A DNA stretch of 64,000 nt from Caldisericales bacterium. GTDB taxonomy: Bacteria; Caldisericota; Caldisericia; Caldisericales; Caldisericaceae. This document shows positions 25,650 through 33,665 of the stretch, piece by piece. Position numbers and translations under genes: made by a program. The stretch is taken from the NCBI GenBank assembly GCA_015489815.1, contig WFZA01000019.1, positions 62,001 through 126,000 of the forward strand, given 5' to 3'. Under the pieces are notes generated by a model that was not told the origin of the DNA, did not search any database, and saw nothing but the letters and a program-made list of their open reading frames with translations. Every line of letters starts with the position of its first letter. The stretch's first letter is position 1.

Positions 25650-26516
25650 TTATTTTTCTTCGTTGAGGAATGCTGTTGCGCCAGATAAAGTAATAAACAG
25701 CAGTCCGATAATTTGAAACAGAGTGACATGCTGCTTTAAAATAATTGCGCTAAGGATTACTGCGAACGCGGGGTCTGCATATGCAAGCACCGAAGCAGTA
25801 GAAACCTTAATGTAATTAAGGCTGTCATACCACAGGTACAGCGCAAAGAATGTATGCACGACTCCAGTTATAATCAGAAGCACAATTACCTTTGCATTCA
25901 GAGAAAATCGCACAAGCAGGGCGAATGGCGCAGTGAAGATAAGCGCAATTAGAATTTGATATGCAGTTAGCTTAATTGAAGAGTGATATTTCATACTTAT
26001 TTTAGAGAAAAGCCCAAGCAGTCCGTAAAATATCCCCGAGAGCAAAGCAATAAGCAAGCCCAGAAAGTTAGTGTGCTGCGAAGCACTTGTAGACGGCAAG
26101 AATATAGCAAGCATCCCTAAAATGGACAGTAAAACAGAAACAAAAAGAAATTTATTAAATGGCTCTTTTAAGAATATTACTGCAAGAACCACAGTAAAAA
26201 TTGGGCCAAGATAGTAAAGCACTATGGCATTTGCAACGCTCGTATAGTAAAAGGAAAGAAACAAGAATATCCAATTTAGCGAAAGCGCTATACCAGAAGC
26301 AGCGACGAAGAAAAAATTATCAAAAGAAAACAGTTCCTTAGCGCCAAGCTTTTTGTATGCATAAGCAAATACAAATGGGGTTGCAAAGAGCACCCTGAAG
26401 AACACAAAAACGGCCGAAGGAAGTGCGCACCATATTGCAAATACAGGCACAGAGCCCCAGATAAAAGTAGAAGTCAGCATCTCTAAAAAGCCGAATTTTA
26501 TCTTTTTGCTTTCCAT
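25650..26516 (-). CDS. EamA-family (DMT superfamily) transporter
   Basis: 288 residues with ten hydrophobic segments in two repeated halves of five. FIWGSVPVFAIW opens the first EamA domain and LLGLFSKISMKYHSS the second; SVLAYADPAFAVILSAIIL is the typical TM9 region. It is probably an exporter of amino acids or other metabolites; the substrate is unknown. No Shine-Dalgarno sequence is visible, and a TACAAT at 26524-26529 would place the transcript start at or next to the ATG. Confidence 0.85.
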   Translation of the reverse strand: MESKKIKFGFLEMLTSTFIWGSVPVFAIWCALPSAVFVFFRVLFATPFVFAYAYKKLGAKELFSFDNFFFVAASGIALSLNWIFLFLSFYYTSVANAIVLYYLGPIFTVVLAVIFLKEPFNKFLFVSVLLSILGMLAIFLPSTSASQHTNFLGLLIALLSGIFYGLLGLFSKISMKYHSSIKLTAYQILIALIFTAPFALLVRFSLNAKVIVLLIITGVVHTFFALYLWYDSLNYIKVSTASVLAYADPAFAVILSAIILKQHVTLFQIIGLLFITLSGATAFLNEEK

Positions 26517-26898
26517 TTGAGATATTGTAATAAAAATGGAAGAAAAAGAAAATTTACCAGAGAATATTTTTGAATAAAAACTATTAATCTCTGTTGCAGT
26601 GAAAACAATTTAAATGTTCTGACGCTATGATTTCTTCATAGCCAACATAATGAAAGTTTCCTATGGCGATGAGTATGGAGGCAGATTTTTTGCACGTATT
26701 GAAACTATAATTCCATAAGTAAATCAACACTTTTCAGATTTTGCTATAGCACATGTAGCGCCAGTTGCACCGAATCCTTTCAAGCGATTCTTGAGATTAC
26801 ATGTATCAGGCTACTTTTGAAGAACGCAGTTTACCTCTTAATTAGTCTCTATCTGTTTGCTTGTGTCCCTTATTTTAATGTATTTGGTGTTAAAACAA
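26517..26898. other. Intergenic region, possible gene remnant
   Basis: 382 bases without a convincing gene. On the reverse strand, 26811-26724 reads as an open stretch ending in GFGATGATCAIAKSEKC and a stop, with protein-like cysteine content but no start. It may be the tail of a lost gene. Nothing else was recognised. Confidence 0.35.
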
Positions 26899-27837
26899 TC
26901 ATCTCAGAAATCCCGTCATTCTACTCCAGTACATTAAGTAAAAAGCAGCATAACCACGATATCTTCCCCACCGATCTTCTGTTATTTTAAGTGTATCTTC
27001 CTTTGATATCTTCTTACCGTTATAGTAATAGTGGGATATGAGGCGCCGCAATGCTATATCGTCAGCAGGTACAGCATCCAACTTTCGCATTCCTCTTACC
27101 ATTACCATTTCTGCTGTCCATTTTCCAAGGCCTCTGAATTTACTAAGTTTCTCAACGACAGTTTCATTGGGTTCATAAATAAGTGATTCAAGGTCAATTT
27201 CTCCAGATGCTACTTTTGAAGCAATATTAATAATATATTCTCCCTTTCGTCTACTTAACTGTAGCATTCGAAGCTCTTCTGGTGTGGTTTGCGACAGATC
27301 TTTGGAAGTAGGAAAGGCATAGTAAGTCTTCCCATCTATGTTTATTGCTTTACCAAATTTTCTGACCAAACGGCTTTTTATTTTTCCTGCAAAGTTAAAA
27401 GAAATTTGTTGTTCAATCAAAGCATGAATGACAGCTTCGAAAACTGTTGCTGTAGCAGGTGCGCGAAGCCCTATTAACTCTTGTGTAATTTTGTAGAGTA
27501 CTGGGTCAAACTTACTCATGTGCTCGTAAAACTTTTTAAGTTCGTCATTCAGACCCAACATCCATTGTATTTTTTGGCGTATGTAACCTAAATCTTTTCT
27601 GGTTAGTTTAGATTCTGAATAGATCTTTACATTTAACGATGGGGAATCTATTGAGCCAGTCGAGGAGATTATCAACAGAACAGGAAGGCCGTTCTTTAAG
27701 TAAATTATACGGTAATATTTACCGTCGTTTACTATATCTATAAGTTCCTCAAATTTATAACTGGAATACAATCCTATAAAGAGATTGAAGTCAAAAGGTG
27801 ACGAAATCTTCTTTACATTCATAGAAGTAATAAACAT
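26899..27837 (-). CDS. DNA-3-methyladenine glycosylase II-type (HhH-GPD) base excision glycosylase
   Basis: 312 residues. The N-terminal domain (1-110) resembles the AlkA beta domain. The helix-hairpin-helix is LSKFRGLGKWTAEMVMVRG, followed by the catalytic aspartate in AVPADDIALRRLIS. LIEQQISFNFAGKIKSRLV is the usual helical segment before it. It removes alkylated bases from DNA. No iron-sulfur cysteines are present at the C-terminus, which favours AlkA over EndoIII or MutY. GGAGGAGAG precedes the ATG. Confidence 0.87.
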   Translation of the reverse strand: MFITSMNVKKISSPFDFNLFIGLYSSYKFEELIDIVNDGKYYRIIYLKNGLPVLLIISSTGSIDSPSLNVKIYSESKLTRKDLGYIRQKIQWMLGLNDELKKFYEHMSKFDPVLYKITQELIGLRAPATATVFEAVIHALIEQQISFNFAGKIKSRLVRKFGKAINIDGKTYYAFPTSKDLSQTTPEELRMLQLSRRKGEYIINIASKVASGEIDLESLIYEPNETVVEKLSKFRGLGKWTAEMVMVRGMRKLDAVPADDIALRRLISHYYYNGKKISKEDTLKITEDRWGRYRGYAAFYLMYWSRMTGFLR

Positions 27838-28169
27838 AATACTCTCCTCCTTTTAAAAATTAATGGCTAATTTGTATACACGCAATCACGGTTTTTTCAA
27901 CTAAAATCATTTTATCACCACATTGCCCTTAATTTCGTTTAAAATTATTTTCTTTGTTCTTATTTTAATACTTTCAAAAATATTTACAACTTACCATAAT
28001 TTTGTTGAGAAGTTAGAATTTGTTTGGCTGATAAATATTTAGAGGCTTTTAATAAACTCTTTCGATAAACGAGTTTCAATGAATTTTTTATGTGAGACAA
28101 TATTGTTTATCGCAAATTCTCAAAAGGAAGAATTAGTAAATGGATAAATTTGCCTTTCTGTATATGACT
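27838..28169. other. Intergenic region between alkA and the accessory island
   Basis: About 330 AT-rich bases. I see no reading frame with protein-like composition, no tRNA and no strong hairpin with a T tract. Confidence 0.5.
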
Positions 28170-28611
28170 TTATTTTCTACACTTTACTTCTTTTTGAATA
28201 GACCTGAGGATTTTTAGAATTAGGCCGGATTCAAAGGCAGCCACAAGAGCGCCTTCACAAAAATCTGTCGTTTCTCACGATTGCAGTGATCAGTTTGCAC
28301 TTTGTTACGAGGTTAACAGAATCAAAATCGAAATCTGGATTGCTTGCTATTTTTCTCCCCTCCTCCCACGAAACCCAGTCAAAAGATATAATAATAGGAA
28401 TAGAATAAACAACTTTCAGGAAGCGTAAAACAATTGGTGCTGGCTCGCAATACGGAATTTGTATGATTTGCCCTTTATTTTCCTGTGCCCTTTCACAAAA
28501 AGATGTCGTTTTCTCAATTTCAGGAATTAACTCGAATAGAGGTTGCCAGTCCTCCCGCGTATACGAATTTATTTTCTCCCCGCAATTTTTCTCATTTAAT
28601 ATTTCGTCCAT
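28170..28611 (-). pseudogene. DUF6508-type protein, frameshifted near the C-terminus
   Basis: The frame from 28611 reads a DUF6508-like protein: IPYCEPAPIVLRFLKVVY, IIISFDWVSWEEGRK and LITAIVRNDRF, then stops at once (28255-28257). Removing one base from the T5 run (A5 at 28259-28263 on the forward strand) restores the expected continuation CEGALVAAFESGLILKILRS and a stop at 28170-28172. The repaired protein is about 146 residues. RNDRFCEG is the family's own C-terminal motif, so the lesion is clear; whether it is biological or an assembly error is not. The function of the family is unknown. Confidence 0.72.
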
Positions 28612-28717
28612 TTATTTTCACATCCCAGTAAATCACATACATTGCAGAATCAAAATTCAGAATTTTGTCAGGCAAGTTCCCTTTTACGACACGCTTCTTT
28701 AAAATATCTCCTATGAA
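28592..28717 (-). pseudogene. Possible C-terminal remnant of an unidentified gene
   Basis: An open frame with no good start reads KRVVKGNLPDKILNFDSAMY and then VIYWDVKINGRNIK to a stop, overlapping the DUF6508 start by 20 bases. Composition is protein-like and the overlap fits a former upstream operon partner whose 5' part is lost. I do not recognise the family. Chance cannot be excluded at this length. Confidence 0.28.
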
Positions 28718-28751
28718 TTACCTAAATTTCACAGATTTTGATAGAAAGAAA

Positions 28752-29132
28752 TCATTTCGTTATCGCCTTTTTTTGTGCAAACCACTGTCCTATTTGTTTG
28801 GCAATTTTACCTTTTGATTCTTTTGCTTTAATTGGCAAACTGTTAGCCTTACAGAATGCGTTTAAGTAATCCTTTGTATGGGCCTTAACAAACTCTTCTA
28901 CTACACCAGGATTATTTTTAGTAAATTGTGAGTACAATTCCATATAAATTTGCTTAAATTCCTCCAATGAGGGCATTGGAATCTGTTTCTTAAGCCTTCT
29001 TGGTTGTTTTCTTTTAGTTGCAAGAGGTTTTTCTGGATCTATCTTTTTAAATTCTTCATCAATTTCAGACAATAATCCGGAAATTTTATTAAGCTTTTTT
29101 CTAATATTTTTTATTATTTGTGCATTTGTCAT
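28752..29132 (-). CDS. Small basic protein, putative ParA partner
   Basis: The start at 29132 overlaps the parA stop as ATGA and has GAAAGGATAC upstream; an in-frame ATG at 29159 lies inside parA and is less likely. The 126-residue product has a helical, coiled-coil-like N-terminus (KNIRKKLNKISGLLSEIDEE), a basic linker (KRKQPRRLKKQ) and a C-terminal helical domain with SKGKIAKQIGQWFAQKK. Position suggests the ParB-like or DNA-binding partner of ParA, but no ParB motif is visible. Confidence 0.6.
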   Translation of the reverse strand: MTNAQIIKNIRKKLNKISGLLSEIDEEFKKIDPEKPLATKRKQPRRLKKQIPMPSLEEFKQIYMELYSQFTKNNPGVVEEFVKAHTKDYLNAFCKANSLPIKAKESKGKIAKQIGQWFAQKKAITK

Positions 29133-29992
29133 CTTAGTATCCTTTCTATGCCACTCCATAGCCCTGAAAACTCTTCTGTATAATTATCAGGGAAATATTG
29201 CTCAGGGATGGCCCTTTTTATATCTACTCTTTCAGGAATATAAGAATCTATAGGAAAAACATGAACCCCTGCTCTTTTTTCTTCCTTACAAGAATCTTTT
29301 GTTTCTTCCCAATATCTCTGCGATTCCCTGGTCAATTGTCCTCTATACAATTTGGCCTTGTTCATAAATACAGCAATCTTAGGTACTGGCCACGGATCTA
29401 TTCTTCTTTGAAGCCCGTCTATTAATAGCTTTACACCTCTTGCAGCAAATACATCTGGGTTGATAGGGATTAATAACAGACTGGCACAACTCAACACAGA
29501 ATAGGACAGAGCAGTAAAATTAGGAGGAGAGTCAAAAAATACATAATCATAATTAAATCTGGAATGTTCTATCTTTCCAAGTAATGCACTTGCAAAACTT
29601 TTAGTTTTTTCTTTATCAAAGATTTCAAGTTCTAACCAATAAAGGTCAACAACTGAGGGAACAAAGTGTAAATTAGGGCTCATCTGGTAGATAAAGGAAG
29701 AATCTATCGGAAAATCAAAATATCCTTTTCTGTTTTGATCATACGCCTCCAAAGCATCAAGAAGTGTTTTATGTCTTGCTTTGTGTTTGTTCTCGTACCA
29801 GTCTTCAAATTTATTACGTAATTTACCTGTTTCTTCTTGGAGTTGTACTGCTAATGTAAGACTCATTTGTGCATCCGTATCAATAACCAGAACGCGCTTA
29901 CCCATTTTCTCAGCAGCATACTTTGCAAGCAACCAGGTAATAGTAGTTTTGCCAACTCCTCCTTTAAAGTTAATAGTAGCTATGCCTTTCAC
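29129..29992 (-). CDS. ParA/Soj-family partition ATPase
   Basis: 287 residues. The deviant Walker A is NFKGGVGKTTITWLLA (residues about 8-23), followed by VLVIDTDAQMSLTLA and the Walker B-like YDYVFFDSPPNFTALS; LIPINPDVFAARGVKLLIDGL is typical of ParA. Such proteins segregate plasmids, chromosomes or integrative elements, or position other cargo. No ParB is adjacent, and the genes around it are accessory and partly broken, so a former plasmid or integrated element is more likely than the chromosomal Soj. It has its own promoter with an inverted repeat in the leader. Confidence 0.9.
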   Translation of the reverse strand: MKGIATINFKGGVGKTTITWLLAKYAAEKMGKRVLVIDTDAQMSLTLAVQLQEETGKLRNKFEDWYENKHKARHKTLLDALEAYDQNRKGYFDFPIDSSFIYQMSPNLHFVPSVVDLYWLELEIFDKEKTKSFASALLGKIEHSRFNYDYVFFDSPPNFTALSYSVLSCASLLLIPINPDVFAARGVKLLIDGLQRRIDPWPVPKIAVFMNKAKLYRGQLTRESQRYWEETKDSCKEEKRAGVHVFPIDSYIPERVDIKRAIPEQYFPDNYTEEFSGLWSGIERILR

Positions 29993-30014
29993 TAATCACC
30001 CCTTATTTTGGATT

Positions 30015-30032
30015 TAGGCATTTAGAAGCCTA
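30015..30032. promoter_or_regulatory. Inverted repeat in the parA leader, possible operator
   Basis: TAGGC and GCCTA flank an 8-base spacer, between the parA promoter and start. ParA-type operons are often autoregulated at such sites; here this is inference. Confidence 0.35.
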
Positions 30033-30039
30033 TGGTTTA

Positions 30040-30067
30040 TTTATACCTCATTTATATAAAATGTCAA
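30040..30067 (-). promoter_or_regulatory. parA promoter, TTGACA-16-TATAAA
   Basis: The reverse strand reads TTGACA (30067-30062), 16 bp, TATAAA (30045-30040), 48 bases upstream of the parA ATG. Confidence 0.75.
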
Positions 30068-30398
30068 GCTGTAAGTAACCTAGTAACCATGCCGCCTCGT
30101 TTTGCTAGGATACAACATTGTAAGTGTCAACTTCAAAACTTCAAACTCGACTAACTCTTATGAGAAATAAGAAACTCAGTAAACAATGAGCTTTTGACCT
30201 CTAAGGAAGGAAATCATTGTCGGGAAAGTATTGGCTGGTTTGCTTAATACAACAAACAATGATACACTAGCTTATCGATTTAAATCAACAAACCTACAAC
30301 AAAACAATGTTTCAATTTATAGTCTAATTCAAATAGTAGTGATATAAAGGCAGAATACTGTTGTCAATGGAGCAGCAAAGTAAATTATTTTCTATTTG
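30068..30398. other. Non-coding stretch upstream of parA with short repeats
   Basis: No gene recognised. ACAATGA occurs at 30183-30189 and 30256-30262 and inverted at 30214-30220; looser ACAATG copies flank them. A 30-base stretch at 30135-30164 resembles 45752-45784. The short repeats could be partition-site iterons, but the evidence is weak. Confidence 0.3.
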
Positions 30399-31220
30399 CT
30401 AAATTATGTTTTTAAGTATATTTCTTATGTTTGGATCTTTTGGTACTTCAATAACTCCATATCCTAATACTTCGCCATTTACTGCGTTTTTCCTTAAATA
30501 GGGTTTTATTCTTTTTCCATATAATTAGGCACTATGCTGATATCCGTTCAAAAGACCTCTGATGCTTCCTGCTATAAAATCTGCAAGTTGAATACCAGAA
30601 CTTTGGTGCGAAAATTCTATATTTATGCTGTCTTTTATGTGAGAATATTTGTTTATAAATTTCCCATTTGCATAGATATCATTGTATGCGTCACGGACCA
30701 ACTTGTCGATGTTATTTGAGATGGAGTCAATAAACAGAACACATAGGCTAGAATTTTGCCCTTGAATCTCCATCTCTATTCTTTGCATAGTATCCTCTAT
30801 GTGCCACCTGTAAATAAGATTTTCATCTTCTTGGACATTCGAATCGTTTTTGGTGATCGTAATTATTATTTTTATATAATTAAGATTACTCAGAAGACCC
30901 AGGGCAGAATCAATAAAATTATATGTTCCCTGGAACCCTAAATTTGCGAGGAAGTAAAACGGTTCGCTATGTGGAATAGATTTACTTTTTTTCTCATACT
31001 TAAAAATAGACCAAAGGTATGACCATTTAACTTCCTTATTCCAGTTATTACCTAAATTATTCTTTTTCAAATTTATAAAGTTTCTGTTTAAACTACTCCA
31101 CTCAGACGAGTCCATCAGAAATGTAGCCCTCAGATAGTAGGGACTCTTCTTAATAAATCTTTTACTTCTACTTCCCCTATAACTGCCGCTTTCGTCACTA
31201 AAAGCAAAGAATGTACTCAT
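30399..31220 (-). pseudogene. DUF3800 protein interrupted by an in-frame stop
   Basis: The frame from 31220 encodes a DUF3800 protein: FFAFSDESGSYRGSRSKRF with the typical DESG acidic motif near the start, DSISNNIDKLVRDAYND, and HQSSGIQLADFIAGSIRGLL near the end. TAA at 30527-30525 ends the 231-residue frame, but 41 further in-frame codons (RIKPYLRKNAVNGEVLGYGV and IEVPKDPNIRNIL) run to TAG at 30399-30401. The continuation looks like coding sequence, so this is probably a nonsense mutation or base error. DUF3800 has an RNase H-like fold and often lies in mobile or defence loci; function unknown. Confidence 0.68.
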
Positions 31221-31252
31221 TTGAATTTTACCTCCCTCATAAAAGTATGTTA

Positions 31253-31910
31253 TTATTTTGTTCGACTCCGCCGATATTTTATTTCCTCAGGGGCAAAGTT
31301 ATAGAGTTTGTAAACTAATTGGTCGATTTGGCATTTAATTTCTTTAACTATTCTGTTATCTTCTGAATCTGCTTTTGGGTCGTAAGTTTCTTTTGAAGTA
31401 AATTCAAGAATTTGGTCGGCGAGATTAATAATTTTATTCTTTAGACTTGTTGAAATACGGGGGATTCCTATGTATTCTATATTTTTGTGATCACAAAAAT
31501 ATTTCTTTTTCCTTGTAAGCACCGTAATAGTGTAGCAGTCTTTCCTAATAATATGGATACTTGCTCCGAAGCGGTAGTGTAAATCATTCGCCATCCAATA
31601 ATTTCTAATCTTATCAATATCCTTTTTATTAGATGCCCCTCTATGCTTTAACTCTACCACCAAGAAATTGAGACTATTAGTGTTGCGTTTATGAAATACA
31701 ATATCGGGCCTTTTATTTCCGTAATTCCTCTTAGTCAATTCAATATCACAATTTAACCAAAAATATGTATTTTTGTATTTCGTTTGCCAAATGGTGTGCC
31801 AAATTCCATTCTGTCTCACCGCTTTGAGAGGTAAATTCAAAAATGTCTGGTTGAGTATCAAATAGATTTTTAATTGAAGAGCACAACATTTTTACAAGTA
31901 AATTCTCCAT
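31253..31910 (-). pseudogene. PD-(D/E)XK nuclease-like protein, frameshifted
   Basis: The start at 31910 follows GGGGAGG. The first frame reads TEWNLAHHLANEIQKY and then derails at a T5 run (A5 at 31759-31763 forward). Dropping one base joins it to FWLNCDIELTKRNYGNKRPD, then LNFLVVELKHRG, giving E...D...ExK as in PD-(D/E)XK nucleases. The C-terminal CQIDQLVYKLYNFAPEEI is a helix found at the end of some restriction-modification proteins. The repaired product is about 218 residues. It lies 32 bases upstream of the DUF3800 gene; a joint defence role is possible but unsupported. Confidence 0.68.
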
Positions 31911-32344
31911 ATTATAAACCTCCCCCCTGGGACGAGTTTGGAACTTCATGTCTTTATTAATTTTCTCTTTTTTGAGCCGTTCTTTATTTTTGTCATACTG
32001 TTCCTCCTGTTCTAACATTTGCACAATTCGCCTTCCATTATAAGCGGCAGAAATTTCATTATTATTAAAATAAATCCATCTTTTACATTTACCTTAATTT
32101 TATCCTTTTAATTTAGATTTCCAAATCCAAAAAAGATTTCCACACCTTAAAAGTTAATTTTACCACCCTTAAAAACACCCATAAAAATTAACCATAGTTA
32201 ATGTACAAATATGAGGATTTTTAACTTTTAGCGGAAAATGGCAATAAAGCCCATTATAAAAAGCACATCTGCCATTTCAGTAACTAAGCAATAGATACAT
32301 ATTACTTAGTTAAAACTCACAGACAACGCGAAATTGTGGAAAAT
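31911..32344. other. AT-rich intergenic region at the island edge
   Basis: No gene recognised. An in-frame extension of the upstream nuclease-like frame reaches 32024 but is lysine/glutamate-rich and lacks a ribosome-binding site. Runs such as TTTTTAAC are frequent. Confidence 0.4.
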
Positions 32345-32515
32345 CGAAAAAATTAGGGTCAAGAAAGCCTGTAAAAATGTGGCCTATTTCAAACTCGCTA
32401 AAATAAGGCCCGTAGCTGCAAATCTTGGCCTCTCCACGTATAAAAATACCTGAATGACGCTTAAAACGGCTTAAATTAGCGATTTTTTAACGAGCCCTTT
32501 ATTTATCAGGGTTTT
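32345..32515 (-). repeat. Dispersed non-coding repeat, copy A
   Basis: Read on the reverse strand it begins AAACCCTG and contains TTAAAAAATCGCTAATTTAA and later GGGCCTTATTTTAGCG. The same blocks, in the same order, occur on the forward strand at 45946-46070. It overlaps the 3' end of the MFS gene by 17 bases and may also provide a weak CCCT/AGGG hairpin at that gene's end. Confidence 0.5.
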
Positions 32516-33665
32516 TAACAGGCAAAATGAGGTAAATTGACATTACGAACGCTACAAAACCAAAAGTTGAGACAATTATCATAGATGTGAGAAGCCCAAT
32601 TCTATTTACGAAAGCACTCAACGCAGAAAGCATTAAACTTGCAACTCCCCAGGAGATTCCCATACCTAAACTTGATGCAGCACCTTTCTGCTCCGGCAGT
32701 AGGTCCTGCATATACACGACATTTGCCCCCATTGTTGCAAACAAAAATAAAAATGCAATTAGAAACCAGAGGAGCATAAAGTAAACATTTTTCGTAGCAA
32801 AGAACAACCCAAGAAACAAAGTACCCAACAAAAGCGAAAAAATATTTACTACTTTGGGATTAAACTTGTCGGAAAGTATTGCACCAAAATACGTCCCGAG
32901 CATTCCGCTTATGCGAGAACCGGTCAGGAAATATCCACCCCAGATTGGGGCATATCCCACCTCTACAAGATATAATGGAATAAAGGTAGAGAGCCCAATG
33001 ATCACAAAACTCCTCAAAATATTTACAGACAGCAGTATTTTTACTCCCTGCTTTGTGATTGCTTTCAGAAATGCAAAATTATTGGAAACTTTTTCTATTT
33101 TTGTTTTCTTTTTGTTGATGTAAAAAAGCGAATACACAATCATTGCAATTGCAATGACACCAAAAATAGAAAGATATGGCATTTTCTTCATACCGAAACA
33201 TGCAACAAAATAGAGAATCATTACAGGGGCAAGAGCAGAGCCAAATGTTCCGCCAATAGAAAACACAGACATTGCAGTATGTGCTTTATCGAAATTTGCA
33301 TCGTGCACAAGCACGGCTGCATTCGGGTGAAAAAGTGAATTGCCCAGCATACCTATTGAAAGAAATACGACAAGCAAAAATACTGTGTGAGCTATACCTA
33401 TGAGAGGAACAAAAATCGCTGAAAGCAGAATACTGACAATTACGAGCAAAGGTTCCCCAAACCTGTATCCAAGGTATGCACCGAACGGCTGCAAAAATGC
33501 CGTGGCAACACCTAAAAGTGAAGGTATAAGTGCTGCACCTCCCTGTGTTAGTGCAAACTCACCCATAAGAATTGGCAAAAGCGGTTTCAATACTCCGGCA
33601 TACCAATCCACCGTGAAGTGAGAAAACAAAAGAGATACAAGTACAAAATTTTTATTTTTCTTCAT
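32499..33665 (-). CDS. MFS transporter, fosmidomycin-resistance-like
   Basis: 388 residues with 12 hydrophobic segments. The N-terminal LLFSHFTVDWYAGVLKPLLP (SH.xxD) is characteristic of the Fsr-like subfamily of MFS exporters. TYFGAILSDKFNPK is the central MFS loop. Met at 33668 or 33665 is preferred over 33701, because homologues begin near this point and the longer form reads deep into the upstream transporter gene. It overlaps that gene by 14 bases. The substrate is unknown. Confidence 0.83.
   Translation of the reverse strand: MKKNKNFVLVSLLFSHFTVDWYAGVLKPLLPILMGEFALTQGGAALIPSLLGVATAFLQPFGAYLGYRFGEPLLVIVSILLSAIFVPLIGIAHTVFLLVVFLSIGMLGNSLFHPNAAVLVHDANFDKAHTAMSVFSIGGTFGSALAPVMILYFVACFGMKKMPYLSIFGVIAIAMIVYSLFYINKKKTKIEKVSNNFAFLKAITKQGVKILLSVNILRSFVIIGLSTFIPLYLVEVGYAPIWGGYFLTGSRISGMLGTYFGAILSDKFNPKVVNIFSLLLGTLFLGLFFATKNVYFMLLWFLIAFLFLFATMGANVVYMQDLLPEQKGAASSLGMGISWGVASLMLSALSAFVNRIGLLTSMIIVSTFGFVAFVMSIYLILPVKNPDK

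Noticed and set aside
26724-26811. Short cysteine-containing reverse-strand frame as a real gene
   Set aside because: Too short, no start codon and no recognised family; noted only as a possible remnant.
32456-32515. Terminator for the MFS gene at 32499-33665
   Set aside because: Only a 4-5 bp stem overlapping the stop codon; the sequence is better explained by the dispersed repeat.
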